A stretch of 64,000 nucleotides of DNA from the NCBI GenBank assembly GCA_034435015.1, contig DAOTYH010000045.1:1-64000 (forward strand), given 5' to 3'. Positions 1 through 8,810 of this stretch are shown in pieces. Source of the stretch: DAOTYH01 sp034435015 (GTDB lineage: Bacteria > Chloroflexota > Anaerolineae > Aggregatilineales > UBA3940). The notes beneath the pieces are model-generated. The model was not told the DNA's origin. It saw nothing but the letters and a program-made list of their open reading frames with translations, and made no database searches. The translations under genes and the position numbers were made by a program. Numbering within the stretch: position 1 is the first letter of the stretch; each line of letters opens with the position of its first letter.

Positions 1-1342
1 GAGTCAAGATACCCCTAGCGGCGATCATGCCATGTACGTCATCTGGTGTCGTCTCCGGACGAACAAGGATGACAGCCTTGCCTTCTTTCTTCGCCAGCTC
101 TTCGGCTGTGTCGGCATCGAATATAGCAATGCCAACTGCCGCACCCGGCGAGGCATTCAGGCCTTTAGCCAGCAGGGTAGCTTTCTTCTTGGCATTATCG
201 TCAAAGTGAGGGTGGAGAAGCTGATCGATCATACGAGGCTCAATCCGATCAACCGCCTCTTCCTTAGTAATGAGACCCTCGTTCACCATGTCCACCGCGA
301 TCTTAACAGCGGCGGCGGCGGTACGTTTTCCATTGCGGGTCTGGAGCATCCACAGCTTGCCATTCTCGATGGTGAACTCCATATCCTGCATGTCGCGGTA
401 GTGCTTTTCGAGTTTGTCCGACACATCCAGCAGGGCCTGCCATACCTCAGGCATGTCTTGACTCAACTGGGATACCTTGATAGGCGTCCGAGCCCCAGAG
501 ACCACATCCTCCCCTTGGGCATTGAACAAGCACTCACCATAGAGGGTCTTCTCGCCTGTTGAGGGATTACGTGTAAAGGCCACGCCTGACCCTGAGTCCC
601 AGCCCACATTGCCAAACACCATTGTCACGATGTTGGTAGCCGTTCCCAGATCATGGGAGATGCCGAACTCGTTGCGGTAGTCAACCGCACGCTTGCCGTT
701 CCATGATTGGAAGACCGCACCAATCGCCATCTCTAGCTGTTTCCAGGGGTCTTGAGGGAACTCCTGCCCTGTCTGCTCTTTGATCAGGTCTTTGAACCAG
801 CCGACGACCTTCTGCCAGCCCTCTGCTGAGACCTCAGGATCGGTCTGAACTCCCTCTTCCTCCTTGATGCGCTTGATTAGCGCCTCAAAGAGATGCCCGT
901 CAATGTCCATAACGACCTTGCCGAACATCTGCACCAGGCGGCGATAAGCATCCCAAGCGAACCGCTCGCCAGCTTTGGCCGCCAGTACCTTAACCGTTTC
1001 GTCATTCAGACCAAGGTTCAGGATAGTATCCATCATGCCCGGCATGGAATACTTGGCGCCTGATCGGACAGAGACCAGCAAGGGGTTCTGGCTGTTGCCA
1101 AATTCGCGCCCCATCTTTTTGCCCAGCTCTTTCATGGCCTCAACGGTTTGTTCCCACATCCCCTCCGGGAACTTCTCACCCGCACCGAGGTAGGCCAAGC
1201 AGGCTTCCGTCGTGATCGTAAAACCGGGAGGGACTGGCAGACCGATATTAGTCATTTCTGCTAGACCGGCCCCTTTTCCTCCCAGCAGGTCGCGCATAGA
1301 CGCGTTACCCTCTTCGAACGTATAGACCCATTTCTTCGCCAT
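1..1342 (-). CDS. ppdK: Pyruvate, phosphate dikinase, N-terminal part (runs off the window)
   Basis: Reading leftward from the ATG at 1342, about 447 residues give the start of a PPDK. It interconverts pyruvate, ATP and Pi with PEP, AMP and PPi in the cytoplasm. Visible landmarks are the N-terminal MAKKWVYTFEEGNA, GGKGAGLAEM, the ATP-grasp stretch with SVRSGAKYSMPGMMDTILNL, and the start of the swivelling domain (ASPGAAVG). The frame leaves the window at ARGILT, just before the expected TSHA motif with the catalytic His, so His and PEP domains lie outside. A GAGAGGAG site precedes the start. In an organism with CODH/ACS this enzyme would fit pyruvate-to-PEP anaplerosis, which is inference. 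Confidence 0.96.
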   Translation of the reverse strand, partial: MAKKWVYTFEEGNASMRDLLGGKGAGLAEMTNIGLPVPPGFTITTEACLAYLGAGEKFPEGMWEQTVEAMKELGKKMGREFGNSQNPLLVSVRSGAKYSMPGMMDTILNLGLNDETVKVLAAKAGERFAWDAYRRLVQMFGKVVMDIDGHLFEALIKRIKEEEGVQTDPEVSAEGWQKVVGWFKDLIKEQTGQEFPQDPWKQLEMAIGAVFQSWNGKRAVDYRNEFGISHDLGTATNIVTMVFGNVGWDSGSGVAFTRNPSTGEKTLYGECLFNAQGEDVVSGARTPIKVSQLSQDMPEVWQALLDVSDKLEKHYRDMQDMEFTIENGKLWMLQTRNGKRTAAAAVKIAVDMVNEGLITKEEAVDRIEPRMIDQLLHPHFDDNAKKKATLLAKGLNASPGAAVGIAIFDADTAEELAKKEGKAVILVRPETTPDDVHGMIAARGILT

Positions 1343-1766
1343 GACGTGCTACTCCTCTCTGCAAAGGAAGTTGAGATTGACGCTTTTTGACTGTGGTAGG
1401 ATGATATGTCCGGCACGATTGTACCCGTCCTTGGCGCTCAGGCCACTAGGTACACACAGGGCGCAGACAAAACCTGAAAGATTGTACCCTATTTAGGCCA
1501 CAGGTAAAGAGGGTCGCAGACAACGTCATGGATTTCTCATACGGGAATGGCTCCCAACCGCCTTGATTACCTGCGAATTTGTCTGCTGGCCGGTAAAGAC
1601 CGCCGGTACTCGCCATCCGAATCTGTGTTACGCTGTCGCTCGTGGTCGCTCGTGACCTCTGTGATAGGAGTATATCCTCGTCACCGCTATCCCATCACGG
1701 AGTCGCATTTTTGTTGAGAGTAATGTGCTTGGAGCAATAAGCGGGGAAATATCAGCCCGATGATTA
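1343..1766. other. Intergenic region between pstB and ppdK
   Basis: This 424-base stretch holds no convincing gene. It must contain the ppdK promoter (leftward). A 12-mer at 1484-1495 (GTACCCTATTTA) recurs upstream of phoR at 8652-8663. A perfect tandem 10-mer GTCGCTCGTG x2 lies at 1635-1654. No rho-independent terminator for pstB was recognised. Confidence 0.5.
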
Positions 1767-2528
1767 TTATCCGATCTCTCTTGCTAGATAGGCCTGAGTG
1801 AGTTCCTCAGCGGGATTCTCAAAAACCCGGCTGGCTGGGCCTTGTTCAACCAGTTTGCCCATCCACAGAAAGATCACATGGTCGGCCAGGCGGCGTGCCT
1901 GAGCCAGATCATGGGTGACAAGGACTAAGGTATAACTATGACGGAGAGCGCTCAAGAGGTCCTCAATGCCACGTGCTGAGATCGGGTCGAGCGCTGAGGT
2001 GGATTCGTCGCATAGCAATACTTCGGGTTCAACAGCCAGTGCGCGTGCCAGACAGAGGCGTTGTTGTTGCCCGACTGACAGCCCTGTTGCCGGCGCTCTC
2101 AGTCTGTCTTTGACCTCGTCCCACAATCCTACGGCCTGCAAATGCGATCTGACTAGCTCATCCATCTGACCAGTTCCCATACCGTGAATGCGCGGCCCAT
2201 AGGCGACATTGTCATAGATGGACATTGGCAATGGGTAAGGTCTTTGAGCCAGCATCCCGATCCGAGTGCGGATTTCCGTCACATCTACATCGGGAGAGTA
2301 GATATTAACCCCGTCCAGCAGGACCTGGCCTGTGATATGCACATTGCTGTTCAACTCTACCAGCCGGTTGAGACTCTTCAGCAGGGTTGTCTTGCCGCAC
2401 CCTGACGGGCCTACAATGGCTGTGATCTGATGGCGGGGGATGTCTGCTGTAATATCTTGGAGGGCGTGCTGGTCACCATACCAGATGTTGAGTTGACGGA
2501 TGGAGAGATGGGGTGAAAGGTTTTGCAT
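1767..2528 (-). CDS. pstB: Phosphate ABC transporter ATP-binding protein PstB
   Basis: ATPase of the high-affinity phosphate importer at the inner face of the membrane. With the start at 2528 (253 aa) the Walker A GPSGCGKTT lies near residues 40-48, the ABC signature is LSVGQQQRLCLARAL, and Walker B is EVLLCDESTSALDP. The frame opens upstream at 2570, but that would overlap pstA by 23 bases. The internal ATG (MQNLSPHLSI) sits 19 bases after the pstA stop behind GGAGG and matches usual PstB N-termini. Last gene of the pst operon; no phoU follows. Confidence 0.95.
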   Translation of the reverse strand: MQNLSPHLSIRQLNIWYGDQHALQDITADIPRHQITAIVGPSGCGKTTLLKSLNRLVELNSNVHITGQVLLDGVNIYSPDVDVTEIRTRIGMLAQRPYPLPMSIYDNVAYGPRIHGMGTGQMDELVRSHLQAVGLWDEVKDRLRAPATGLSVGQQQRLCLARALAVEPEVLLCDESTSALDPISARGIEDLLSALRHSYTLVLVTHDLAQARRLADHVIFLWMGKLVEQGPASRVFENPAEELTQAYLAREIG

Positions 2529-2547
2529 TCCCCGCTGTTGCCTCCGG

Positions 2548-3402
2548 TTATTGCACCACGTATTTGCCAAGCATGCGCATTGATAAGCGCGCCAGCAGGC
2601 TGATGATCAAAACTAGGATTACTAACACAAGCGCAGAGGCGTAAGCTCGTGCTTGTACTTCGGGAAAAGGAGTACCAAGTTGGAAGAAAATAGCGAGCGG
2701 AAGCGAGGCTACAGGACGTGACAGGGCTTGAGGCATGTTGTCAGTATATCCTGCCGTAAACAGCACTGATGCCGTGTCACCGATACCCCGTCCGAAAGCC
2801 AGCAGGATGGCTGTAAACAAACCTGGCAGTGTCTGGCGTATCAGAATGCCGGCTAGTTCTAGCCGCGTTATTCCTAACGCATAGGCCGACTCGGTCAGGT
2901 CATGTGGAATCATGCGCAGGACCTCATCCAGCGTACGGGCTAGAACAGGCAATTCAACAAGAGAGAGAGCAATGATGCCTCCCAAGAGCGAAGCTCTCGC
3001 CCCGACCGCCAACATGAGCGTGAAGCCAAAAGCTCCGTAAACAATGCTGGGAATCCCCCACAATACGTCCAAAGCCAGCCGTACCAAATGTGCCAGGCGT
3101 GAGCGTTCGGAATAGGTGTGCAGGTAAAGAACCAACGGTAACCCGATGATCAATGCCAGCAGTGTCGCACCGATCCCCAAGCAGAGCGAACCGGTAATGG
3201 CATTCAGGATACCTCCCTCCCGACCCAGATAGTATCCTCCCTGGGGCGTCTGGGTTAACATGCTCCAACTGAGCGCACCGATCCCTTTCCATATGATAGT
3301 AACGATAATCAGGCCCAACACACCCGCCGCAACAAACAGGGAAGCACGCATCAGCCCCTTGAGGAGAGTTTCTTCTATATGGCGCTGTCGTCTGCGTCCC
3401 AT
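2548..3402 (-). CDS. pstA: Phosphate ABC transporter permease PstA
   Basis: 284-residue integral membrane permease with about six hydrophobic segments and the conserved cytoplasmic loop (ESAYALGITRLELAGILIRQ region) that contacts PstB. It starts one base after the pstC stop, with its AGAGGAG site inside the end of pstC, so the two are translationally coupled. Forms the membrane channel with PstC. Length and the order S-C-A-B are standard for the family. Confidence 0.94.
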   Translation of the reverse strand: MGRRRQRHIEETLLKGLMRASLFVAAGVLGLIIVTIIWKGIGALSWSMLTQTPQGGYYLGREGGILNAITGSLCLGIGATLLALIIGLPLVLYLHTYSERSRLAHLVRLALDVLWGIPSIVYGAFGFTLMLAVGARASLLGGIIALSLVELPVLARTLDEVLRMIPHDLTESAYALGITRLELAGILIRQTLPGLFTAILLAFGRGIGDTASVLFTAGYTDNMPQALSRPVASLPLAIFFQLGTPFPEVQARAYASALVLVILVLIISLLARLSMRMLGKYVVQ

Positions 3403-3403
3403 G

Positions 3404-4390
3404 TCATTCTCCTCTGATCAGGCGCACAAGTACCAGCCGTGCTCCTATGTTGAACAGAAGCACCACTACGAGCAATAGGAGGGCCGCCGCCATCAGGGCC
3501 GCCTCATAGAGTGGGATGGACATCATCTCGCCATAGTTGTTAGCAATGAGTGCAGGCAGTGGGTAGGCGGCATCAAATATCGAACGAGGGACCTGTGCCA
3601 CATTCCCTACAACCATTAGCACAGCAAGTGTCTCGCCAAAGGCACGCGACAGACCCAGCACTACTGCGGCAATGATGCCCGGCAAAGCCTTACGCAGCAC
3701 CACGAATTTGGTCGTCTCCCATTGAGTTGCGCCTAGCGCCAGCGATGCTTCACGCATTCCCTGGGGCACACTTCGAAGCACCTCTTCAGTCACAGACACG
3801 ATCAGGGGGAAGACCATGATCGCCAGCACTATACCGCCTGCCAGAAGGCCATAACCGGTCGGATTGTAGGTCGCAAAGAGGGGCGTTAGTTGTCCTAGTG
3901 AACGATCAAGCCATGGGCCGACATAGTCTCGAATGAACGGCACGACAAAAAGGACACCCCACAGCCCATACACTACAGAAGGGATGCTTGCCAGCAGGTC
4001 AATCAGCGGCTTGAAGATGGCACGTCCCTGAGCGTACTCGGCTAAATAGATGGCACTGAGCAACGACAAGGGCACAGCTATGATCATTGCCAGCAGTGTG
4101 ACATCAATACTGCCGACGATAAAAGGCCAGAATCCAAACTCGCCCCGCGTGGGATGCCACGCATCGGAGAAGATGAGCGAGGCCAGAGCGGAAGTGGACA
4201 GAATGGGCCAAGCACGGATCAGCAATGCTGTTGCGATCAGGATGGCAAGTGCACTGGTGACCAATGTGATCAACCCCATGCTCTGGCCAGCAAGTTTGTC
4301 TTTTAGGCGCCGCCACTCCTGTAACTGGGGGCGGGCGGGCTTTCCCGTTGTGATGGCCTGACTTATAATAGGTTGTTGCACTGACTCCAT
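3404..4390 (-). CDS. pstC: Phosphate ABC transporter permease PstC
   Basis: 328-residue permease. The N-terminal 35 residues are cytoplasmic and polar, followed by about six membrane segments. The EAA-type loop reads REASLALGATQWETTKFVV, as in PstC proteins. GAGAGGAGGG lies just upstream of the ATG at 4390. It pairs with PstA; PstS delivers the phosphate. The short gap to pstS (49 bases) indicates one transcript. Confidence 0.94.
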   Translation of the reverse strand: MESVQQPIISQAITTGKPARPQLQEWRRLKDKLAGQSMGLITLVTSALAILIATALLIRAWPILSTSALASLIFSDAWHPTRGEFGFWPFIVGSIDVTLLAMIIAVPLSLLSAIYLAEYAQGRAIFKPLIDLLASIPSVVYGLWGVLFVVPFIRDYVGPWLDRSLGQLTPLFATYNPTGYGLLAGGIVLAIMVFPLIVSVTEEVLRSVPQGMREASLALGATQWETTKFVVLRKALPGIIAAVVLGLSRAFGETLAVLMVVGNVAQVPRSIFDAAYPLPALIANNYGEMMSIPLYEAALMAAALLLLVVVLLFNIGARLVLVRLIRGE

Positions 4391-4439
4391 AGCCTTATCC
4401 CTCCTCTCTCAATGCCGCGAGCAGGGCGGCTGGACAGCC

Positions 4440-5405
4440 TCATTCCCCTACCAACTGCAATCCCTCTTGCAGTTGGGCGTCTGTCAGACGCACATAGCCA
4501 GTCTCCTCTACGAAAGCCTGACCATCGGTTAGAACCCAACGAATGAAATCGGCGATGATCCCGTCTGGCTTCCCTTTGGTGACTAGAAACAGGGCACGAG
4601 ACGGCGGTGACGGATAACGGCCTTCTGCTATGGCTTGAGCGACCTCCTCTCTGGTGTCATAGAAATCCTCGTCAGCAGAGATTGTCCCGTCACCATTTAA
4701 GTCGAGGGGGATTACAAGCAAGCCTTCTATAGGTTGCCCCGTTTTGGAATCATAGGCAAAGTTGAGGTTGTTATAGCCAATGCCCAGCGGGTCTTGACGA
4801 ACTGCTTCTGCAACGCCAGGGTCACCCTGTACTCCTGTGCCTAGGAGGTCCTCCTGGGCTTCTCCACCTAGATATTTAGCCCACACCTCAGCCGCCCCGC
4901 ACGAGTCAGCGCGGGTGAAGACGTGAATTACGTTTGTATCCCCACTCCCTACCAGAGCGCCCCACGTGGTGATGTCCCCTGTGAGCCAGATACCCGCTCC
5001 TGCCTCCGGCGTCAAGCCGGTGGCAAGAAGCTGTTCTAGAACGGGATTGTCGGCGTTCATGGTTGCTACTACTGCGTCTTTGGCAACGGCAATTCCAACG
5101 GCCCCTTGTTCTGTCTCTTCTGCACGAATCTCACGGGACACCATGCCAATATCTACAGCGCCAGCCAGTACATCACTCATGCCCTTCCCTGCCCCGCCCG
5201 CCTGAATATCAAATTGCACTTCCGGATGAAGGGCGCGGTATTCCTCTGACCAGCGGACAACCATAGGGTAAAGGGCAAATGCCCCTGAAATCGTGATGGT
5301 AGGCGGTTGCGCACTGGAGCCTCGGCAACCATATGCCAGAGAGACAACCAGCACCAGCGCGGCGGTGACCTTTCCAACTGTGGTTTTTGCGGGACTATAA
5401 AACAT
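4440..5405 (-). CDS. pstS: Phosphate-binding lipoprotein PstS
   Basis: 321-residue substrate-binding protein. The N-terminus has a positively charged start, a hydrophobic core and a lipobox LAYGC with Cys27, so it is likely lipid-anchored outside the membrane. The mature part shows PBP-like features of the PstS family: ISGAFALYPMV, GGAGKGMSDVLAGAVDIGMVSRE and a domain-closing region near TRADSCGAAE. C-terminal ATKGKP-like segments match PstS members that release phosphate to PstCA. Induction under phosphate limitation is expected from the Pho box at 6436-6476. Confidence 0.92.
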   Translation of the reverse strand: MFYSPAKTTVGKVTAALVLVVSLAYGCRGSSAQPPTITISGAFALYPMVVRWSEEYRALHPEVQFDIQAGGAGKGMSDVLAGAVDIGMVSREIRAEETEQGAVGIAVAKDAVVATMNADNPVLEQLLATGLTPEAGAGIWLTGDITTWGALVGSGDTNVIHVFTRADSCGAAEVWAKYLGGEAQEDLLGTGVQGDPGVAEAVRQDPLGIGYNNLNFAYDSKTGQPIEGLLVIPLDLNGDGTISADEDFYDTREEVAQAIAEGRYPSPPSRALFLVTKGKPDGIIADFIRWVLTDGQAFVEETGYVRLTDAQLQEGLQLVGE

Positions 5406-5424
5406 CTCTCATTAACCTCACCTT

Positions 5425-6390
5425 TCAGCCAGCAACGGCTTTGACGATCAATACTGGATGTTCGGGCTGGGGGGACTGATTCCCCACCTCCTCCAGTACT
5501 CTTTGTACAAATTCACCTGTCGCCTCAGCGGCGATTGCAATGAGATCGTATTCTCCCTGGGACACTTCTTCGGCGATCTGGCGTTCAGGCGGCCCCTGAC
5601 GAAGTTTTAGATAGCCCTCTATGCCAGCCTCATTGAGGCGTTCGACGCACTCTAGGATGTGCCTGCCGAGATGATGGGCAGGGTATAGCAGTGCCGCCAA
5701 TCCCTGAAGCATGCGGGTCTCTCTGGTGTACAGGTTGGGGACAGGAGGAGCTACTGCCAGCAACGTCACTAACCCATGCCCCATCTTGGCAAGTGGAATC
5801 ACCCAATCGAGAGCCTGTTCGTCAGGCGAATGACCGCGTAAGACCAGCAAAATATGCCGCAAGGCCAGCTCGTTGCCCCGCACCAAAAGTACTGGTTTAG
5901 AGAGCGCACGTATCACGCGGGGTGGTACCTGTCCCTGGGGCAGATCAAGAACAACCAGGTTGTATTGATCTTCATGTGCTACAGCCAGAATGGTCTCTAG
6001 ACTGCTCTGGCCAGAGTCTAGGCTGATCACGTGGGCTGAAAACGCTCTAGCAACTAGACTCGCCACTGACTCAGCCAGTGCGGCGCGCTGTGTGCTGGCA
6101 CTCCAGCTCAGTATGCATGGCTCACGAGCCGCTTCCTGCGGCCACAACAGGCGGAGGGTCGCCTTGATTTCAGATACGTTCCCCCGTACTGGGACGATTG
6201 TCCTGCCAAGGGCAAGTTGCAGCATCCTGATGGCGGCCCGGTTGTCGGGATTCCCCATCACAACGCTTAGCCGCTCGCCGTCCTCAGCTACAGGGATTGC
6301 AAGGTAGTAGTAGGCTAGTTTGCGCGGAAGCTGGCGGGCTAAAGCTGGATCGATGGAAAGATGACTGAGTGAAAGGAAGGGATAGCCCAT
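5425..6390 (-). CDS. T2SSE_N (MshEN-like) domain fused to universal-stress-protein domains
   Basis: 321 residues. Residues about 10-85 resemble the N-terminal domain of type II secretion ATPases (LPRKLAYYYLAIPVAEDGER, VVMGNPDN, SEIKATLRLLW), a fold that in some members binds c-di-GMP. Residues about 95-175 and 180-321 look like two Usp halves; the last ends in HPVLIVKA. The classic Usp ATP motif GxxG-x9-G[ST] is not evident. It is the first gene of the pst operon, 19 bases before pstS, with the Pho box just upstream, so a role in phosphate or envelope stress signalling is inferred. Function unproven. Confidence 0.7.
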   Translation of the reverse strand: MGYPFLSLSHLSIDPALARQLPRKLAYYYLAIPVAEDGERLSVVMGNPDNRAAIRMLQLALGRTIVPVRGNVSEIKATLRLLWPQEAAREPCILSWSASTQRAALAESVASLVARAFSAHVISLDSGQSSLETILAVAHEDQYNLVVLDLPQGQVPPRVIRALSKPVLLVRGNELALRHILLVLRGHSPDEQALDWVIPLAKMGHGLVTLLAVAPPVPNLYTRETRMLQGLAALLYPAHHLGRHILECVERLNEAGIEGYLKLRQGPPERQIAEEVSQGEYDLIAIAAEATGEFVQRVLEEVGNQSPQPEHPVLIVKAVAG

Positions 6391-6419
6391 CGTAGAACCA
6401 CCTGTTACTCCTAAGAATT

Positions 6420-6425
6420 AGTTTA
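6420..6425 (-). promoter_or_regulatory. Likely -10 element of the usp-pstSCAB promoter
   Basis: Read leftward the hexamer is TAAACT, 10 bases downstream of the proximal Pho-box repeat, the usual spacing where PhoB replaces a -35 element. It lies 30 bases upstream of the first gene's ATG. Confidence 0.5.
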
Positions 6426-6435
6426 ACAGGAGGGG

Positions 6436-6476
6436 GTGACAGCCGCGGGTTTAAAGTGGTGACAAACTGGTGACAG
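6436..6476 (-). promoter_or_regulatory. Pho box (PhoB binding site)
   Basis: Three copies of a TGTCAC half-site, read leftward: CTGTCAC at 6470-6476, TTGTCAC at 6459-6465 and CTGTCAC at 6436-6442. The first two are 11 bases apart, the known periodicity of PhoB direct repeats (CTGTCAT-N4 units). The third is 23 bases on, about two more turns. It lies between phoB and the usp-pst operon. Confidence 0.75.
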
Positions 6477-6481
6477 TTTGC

Positions 6482-7168
6482 TTAGGAGGATGATTTCCTA
6501 TCAACCAGGGCATACCCCACACCGGGGACAGTCTCCAGATAGGCGGGTTTGGAGGGGTCCGGTTCGATCTTGCTCCGCAGCCGCTTGATCAGTTGCTTGA
6601 GCATCACGCGGTCGCCCTTCTCTGGTCCCCAGACATGGCTGATAAGCATGTCGGATGGCAGGACATGGCCGCTGTTGCGCATAAGGGTTTCGAGCAGGCG
6701 GCACTCCAGAGGGGTGAGCTGGATGGGCGGTTGGCCGGGGCGGCGAACCTCATGACGGGCAATATCAAGGGTTAGATCACCAACAATCAACGGGCTGGGA
6801 GTCGGAGAGGCCGCACTGCGCCGCAGGACAGCGTGGATGCGGGCCACAAGCTGGCGCGGGCTGAAGGGCTTAACGACATAATCATCTGCCCCCAGATCAA
6901 GCCCGCGCACTACATCGTCTTCCTCACCGCGCACACTTAAGATGAGAATCGGGATGTCAGACTCGGCACGGATGCGCTGGCAGACGCTCAAGCCGTCCAA
7001 CTTAGGCAGGTTTAGGTCAAGAATGATAATGTCGTATGGAGCCGCCCGCCACTGTTCTAGGGCGGCCAGGCCGTCATGAGCCAGTGATACCTCAAAACCG
7101 GCCCGCCGCAGGGTAAACGCGACCACATCCGCCAGCACCAGATCGTCATCCACAACCAGAGCCTTCAT
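6482..7168 (-). CDS. phoB: Phosphate response regulator PhoB
   Basis: 228-residue OmpR/PhoB-type regulator. The receiver domain covers residues 1-115 with acidic Asp7-Asp9, phospho-acceptor Asp51 (IILDLNLPK) and the Lys in YVVKPFS. A winged-helix DNA-binding domain follows (LTPLECRLLETLMRN, VGYALV at the end). The start at 7168 overlaps the phoR stop as ATGA, with GGAG just upstream. The frame extends 11 codons further, but that would run deep into phoR. Its target is the Pho box directly downstream of its own stop. Confidence 0.93.
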   Translation of the reverse strand: MKALVVDDDLVLADVVAFTLRRAGFEVSLAHDGLAALEQWRAAPYDIIILDLNLPKLDGLSVCQRIRAESDIPILILSVRGEEDDVVRGLDLGADDYVVKPFSPRQLVARIHAVLRRSAASPTPSPLIVGDLTLDIARHEVRRPGQPPIQLTPLECRLLETLMRNSGHVLPSDMLISHVWGPEKGDRVMLKQLIKRLRSKIEPDPSKPAYLETVPGVGYALVDRKSSS

Positions 7169-8607
7169 GCTTGATCTCCGAGGATAGGGATTGTAAACCA
7201 AAAAACAGACCCCCCGCCTGTCCGCTCCTCAACGCCTGCCATACCGCCGTGACCTTCGACGATGGCCTTGACTACCGATAACCCTAAGCCGACGCCATAC
7301 TGGGCGCTGTCTTGTGCTCCCAGACGAACGAAGCGGCGAAAAAGATTGGCGCGATCAGCAGGAGGAATCCCCGGCCCCCTATCGGCAATCGAGATGCGCA
7401 GGGCATTATCTCCCATCCTCTCAAGGGTCAGATCAATCGTGGACCCCAGAGGGCTGTATTTGCTGGCGTTAGACAACAAATTAACCAGCACTTGGATCAG
7501 GCGGGTGCGGTCAGCCCTAATGGCGGGAAGCTGGGTCGGCTCAGTCACTGAGAGCCATTGTTGACGCCGATCCAGCAGGGGCTGTATCACGCGGATCGCC
7601 TCCGCGACAGCCTCGTTGGGATCAAGAGGATGGCAATGAATGGCGAACCGCCCTGCTTCAATGCTGGTACTCTCCAACAGGTTATCTATGAGAGTCTGTA
7701 AGCCCAGGGCGCTGAGATGGATGGACTGCAACAGCTCATTCATCTCTTCTGAAGACAGATGATCGGCTTCGTCAAGCAGTAACTCCAGGGAGGCATTCAG
7801 AGAGGAGAGAGGCGTCCGGAACTCATGGGAGATGTTCGCCAGAAAATAGGAACGCAAGTTCCTAACGGCCTCCTCTTCGGTGATGTCTCTCAGGACCAGA
7901 GCCACCTGAGCGGCACTGCTGGCAGGAGGGATGAGCCGGGCGCCTGTCACTGCCAGCGTGAGGGGCTGTCCCCCCTTGCCCAGTACACGAATTTCGCGTT
8001 TGCCGCCGCAGGGTGGAATATGATCCGTGAATTGCCCGTCTTCGCCATCCGGCAGAGGGAACACACTATTGAGCGGTTTCCCTAAAACCTCCGGGCTGGC
8101 CCAGCCTGTGATACGCTCTGCTCCGCGGCTAAAGAAGGTGACACGTCCGCTGGTGTCGAAGGTGACAACACCCTCCACCAGTGACTGGATCAAGCTCTCA
8201 GACCATACCTTAGCCTCCGACAGCTCGCTCAAGGTGCGTGCCGTGTTGATCCGGCTCTCCTCCAGCACAGTTGCAAGCGTGAATATCTCAACAGGGGCCT
8301 CAGGCTTAGGAATCGGTGTGCCGAGGTCCCCTTGACTGATCTTGCGGGCGGCGGCAGTCAGCTCCCTGAGGGGCGCGGTCAGACGGCGGCCCAGAAGGAC
8401 CGCCAACGCTGAGCCGATGAGGATCACCGCCAGTGTGTTCACAATCAGAATGAAGGCGGCCTGTCTGACGGCTGAGAGGGGCGTAAGCTTGGTGTGGATG
8501 AGCCAGTAGAGGGGCAAGCTGGTCCCCGTTGCGGCAACGACGACGACTACCACAAGGGAGAGCACCAATCTAGCCGACAGGCTATAGGAACGTCTTTTGA
8601 GGGGCAT
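7165..8607 (-). CDS. phoR: Phosphate sensor histidine kinase PhoR
   Basis: 480 residues. Two membrane segments (about 12-37 and 49-72) bracket a very short extracytoplasmic loop, then HAMP (about 73-125), PAS (about 135-245), HisKA with His261 in NISHEFRTPL, and a C-terminal HATPase with DRGPGIPPADR and GVGLGLSVVKAIVEGHGG. The short outer loop fits PhoR-type kinases that read PstSCAB state rather than phosphate itself. phoR precedes phoB, not the usual phoB-phoR order, and a phoU gene is absent from the block. Confidence 0.9.
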   Translation of the reverse strand: MPLKRRSYSLSARLVLSLVVVVVVAATGTSLPLYWLIHTKLTPLSAVRQAAFILIVNTLAVILIGSALAVLLGRRLTAPLRELTAAARKISQGDLGTPIPKPEAPVEIFTLATVLEESRINTARTLSELSEAKVWSESLIQSLVEGVVTFDTSGRVTFFSRGAERITGWASPEVLGKPLNSVFPLPDGEDGQFTDHIPPCGGKREIRVLGKGGQPLTLAVTGARLIPPASSAAQVALVLRDITEEEAVRNLRSYFLANISHEFRTPLSSLNASLELLLDEADHLSSEEMNELLQSIHLSALGLQTLIDNLLESTSIEAGRFAIHCHPLDPNEAVAEAIRVIQPLLDRRQQWLSVTEPTQLPAIRADRTRLIQVLVNLLSNASKYSPLGSTIDLTLERMGDNALRISIADRGPGIPPADRANLFRRFVRLGAQDSAQYGVGLGLSVVKAIVEGHGGMAGVEERTGGGSVFWFTIPILGDQA

Positions 8608-8735
8608 GCTGGCATCTCAACCGAACGAGACTCATCGGCTCGATAGGAAACGTACCCTATTTACAGGCTAAGCGCAAAAATGATCGTGCCTGCCTGTGCA
8701 GACAGACGGGGGAGCGTCAAAGCGGCCCGGCTCCG

Positions 8736-8764
8736 TTGCATCGCCCGCGTTCCTTATACATAAT
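8736..8764 (+). promoter_or_regulatory. Possible promoter for the TIR-FGE gene
   Basis: CATAAT at 8759-8764 with TTGCAT 17 bases upstream (8736-8741). The -10 is five of six, the -35 only three of six. The gene start follows at 8811 behind GGAGATAAGG. Confidence 0.35.
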
Positions 8765-8810
8765 AGTAACTACATCGTTCTGCAAATAATCCCCGCTCTG
8801 GAGATAAGGT

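Noticed and set aside
32..562. Plus-strand frame of 176 codons
   Set aside because: It is the complement of the clear ppdK coding sequence, whose conserved motifs run through the whole segment on the other strand.
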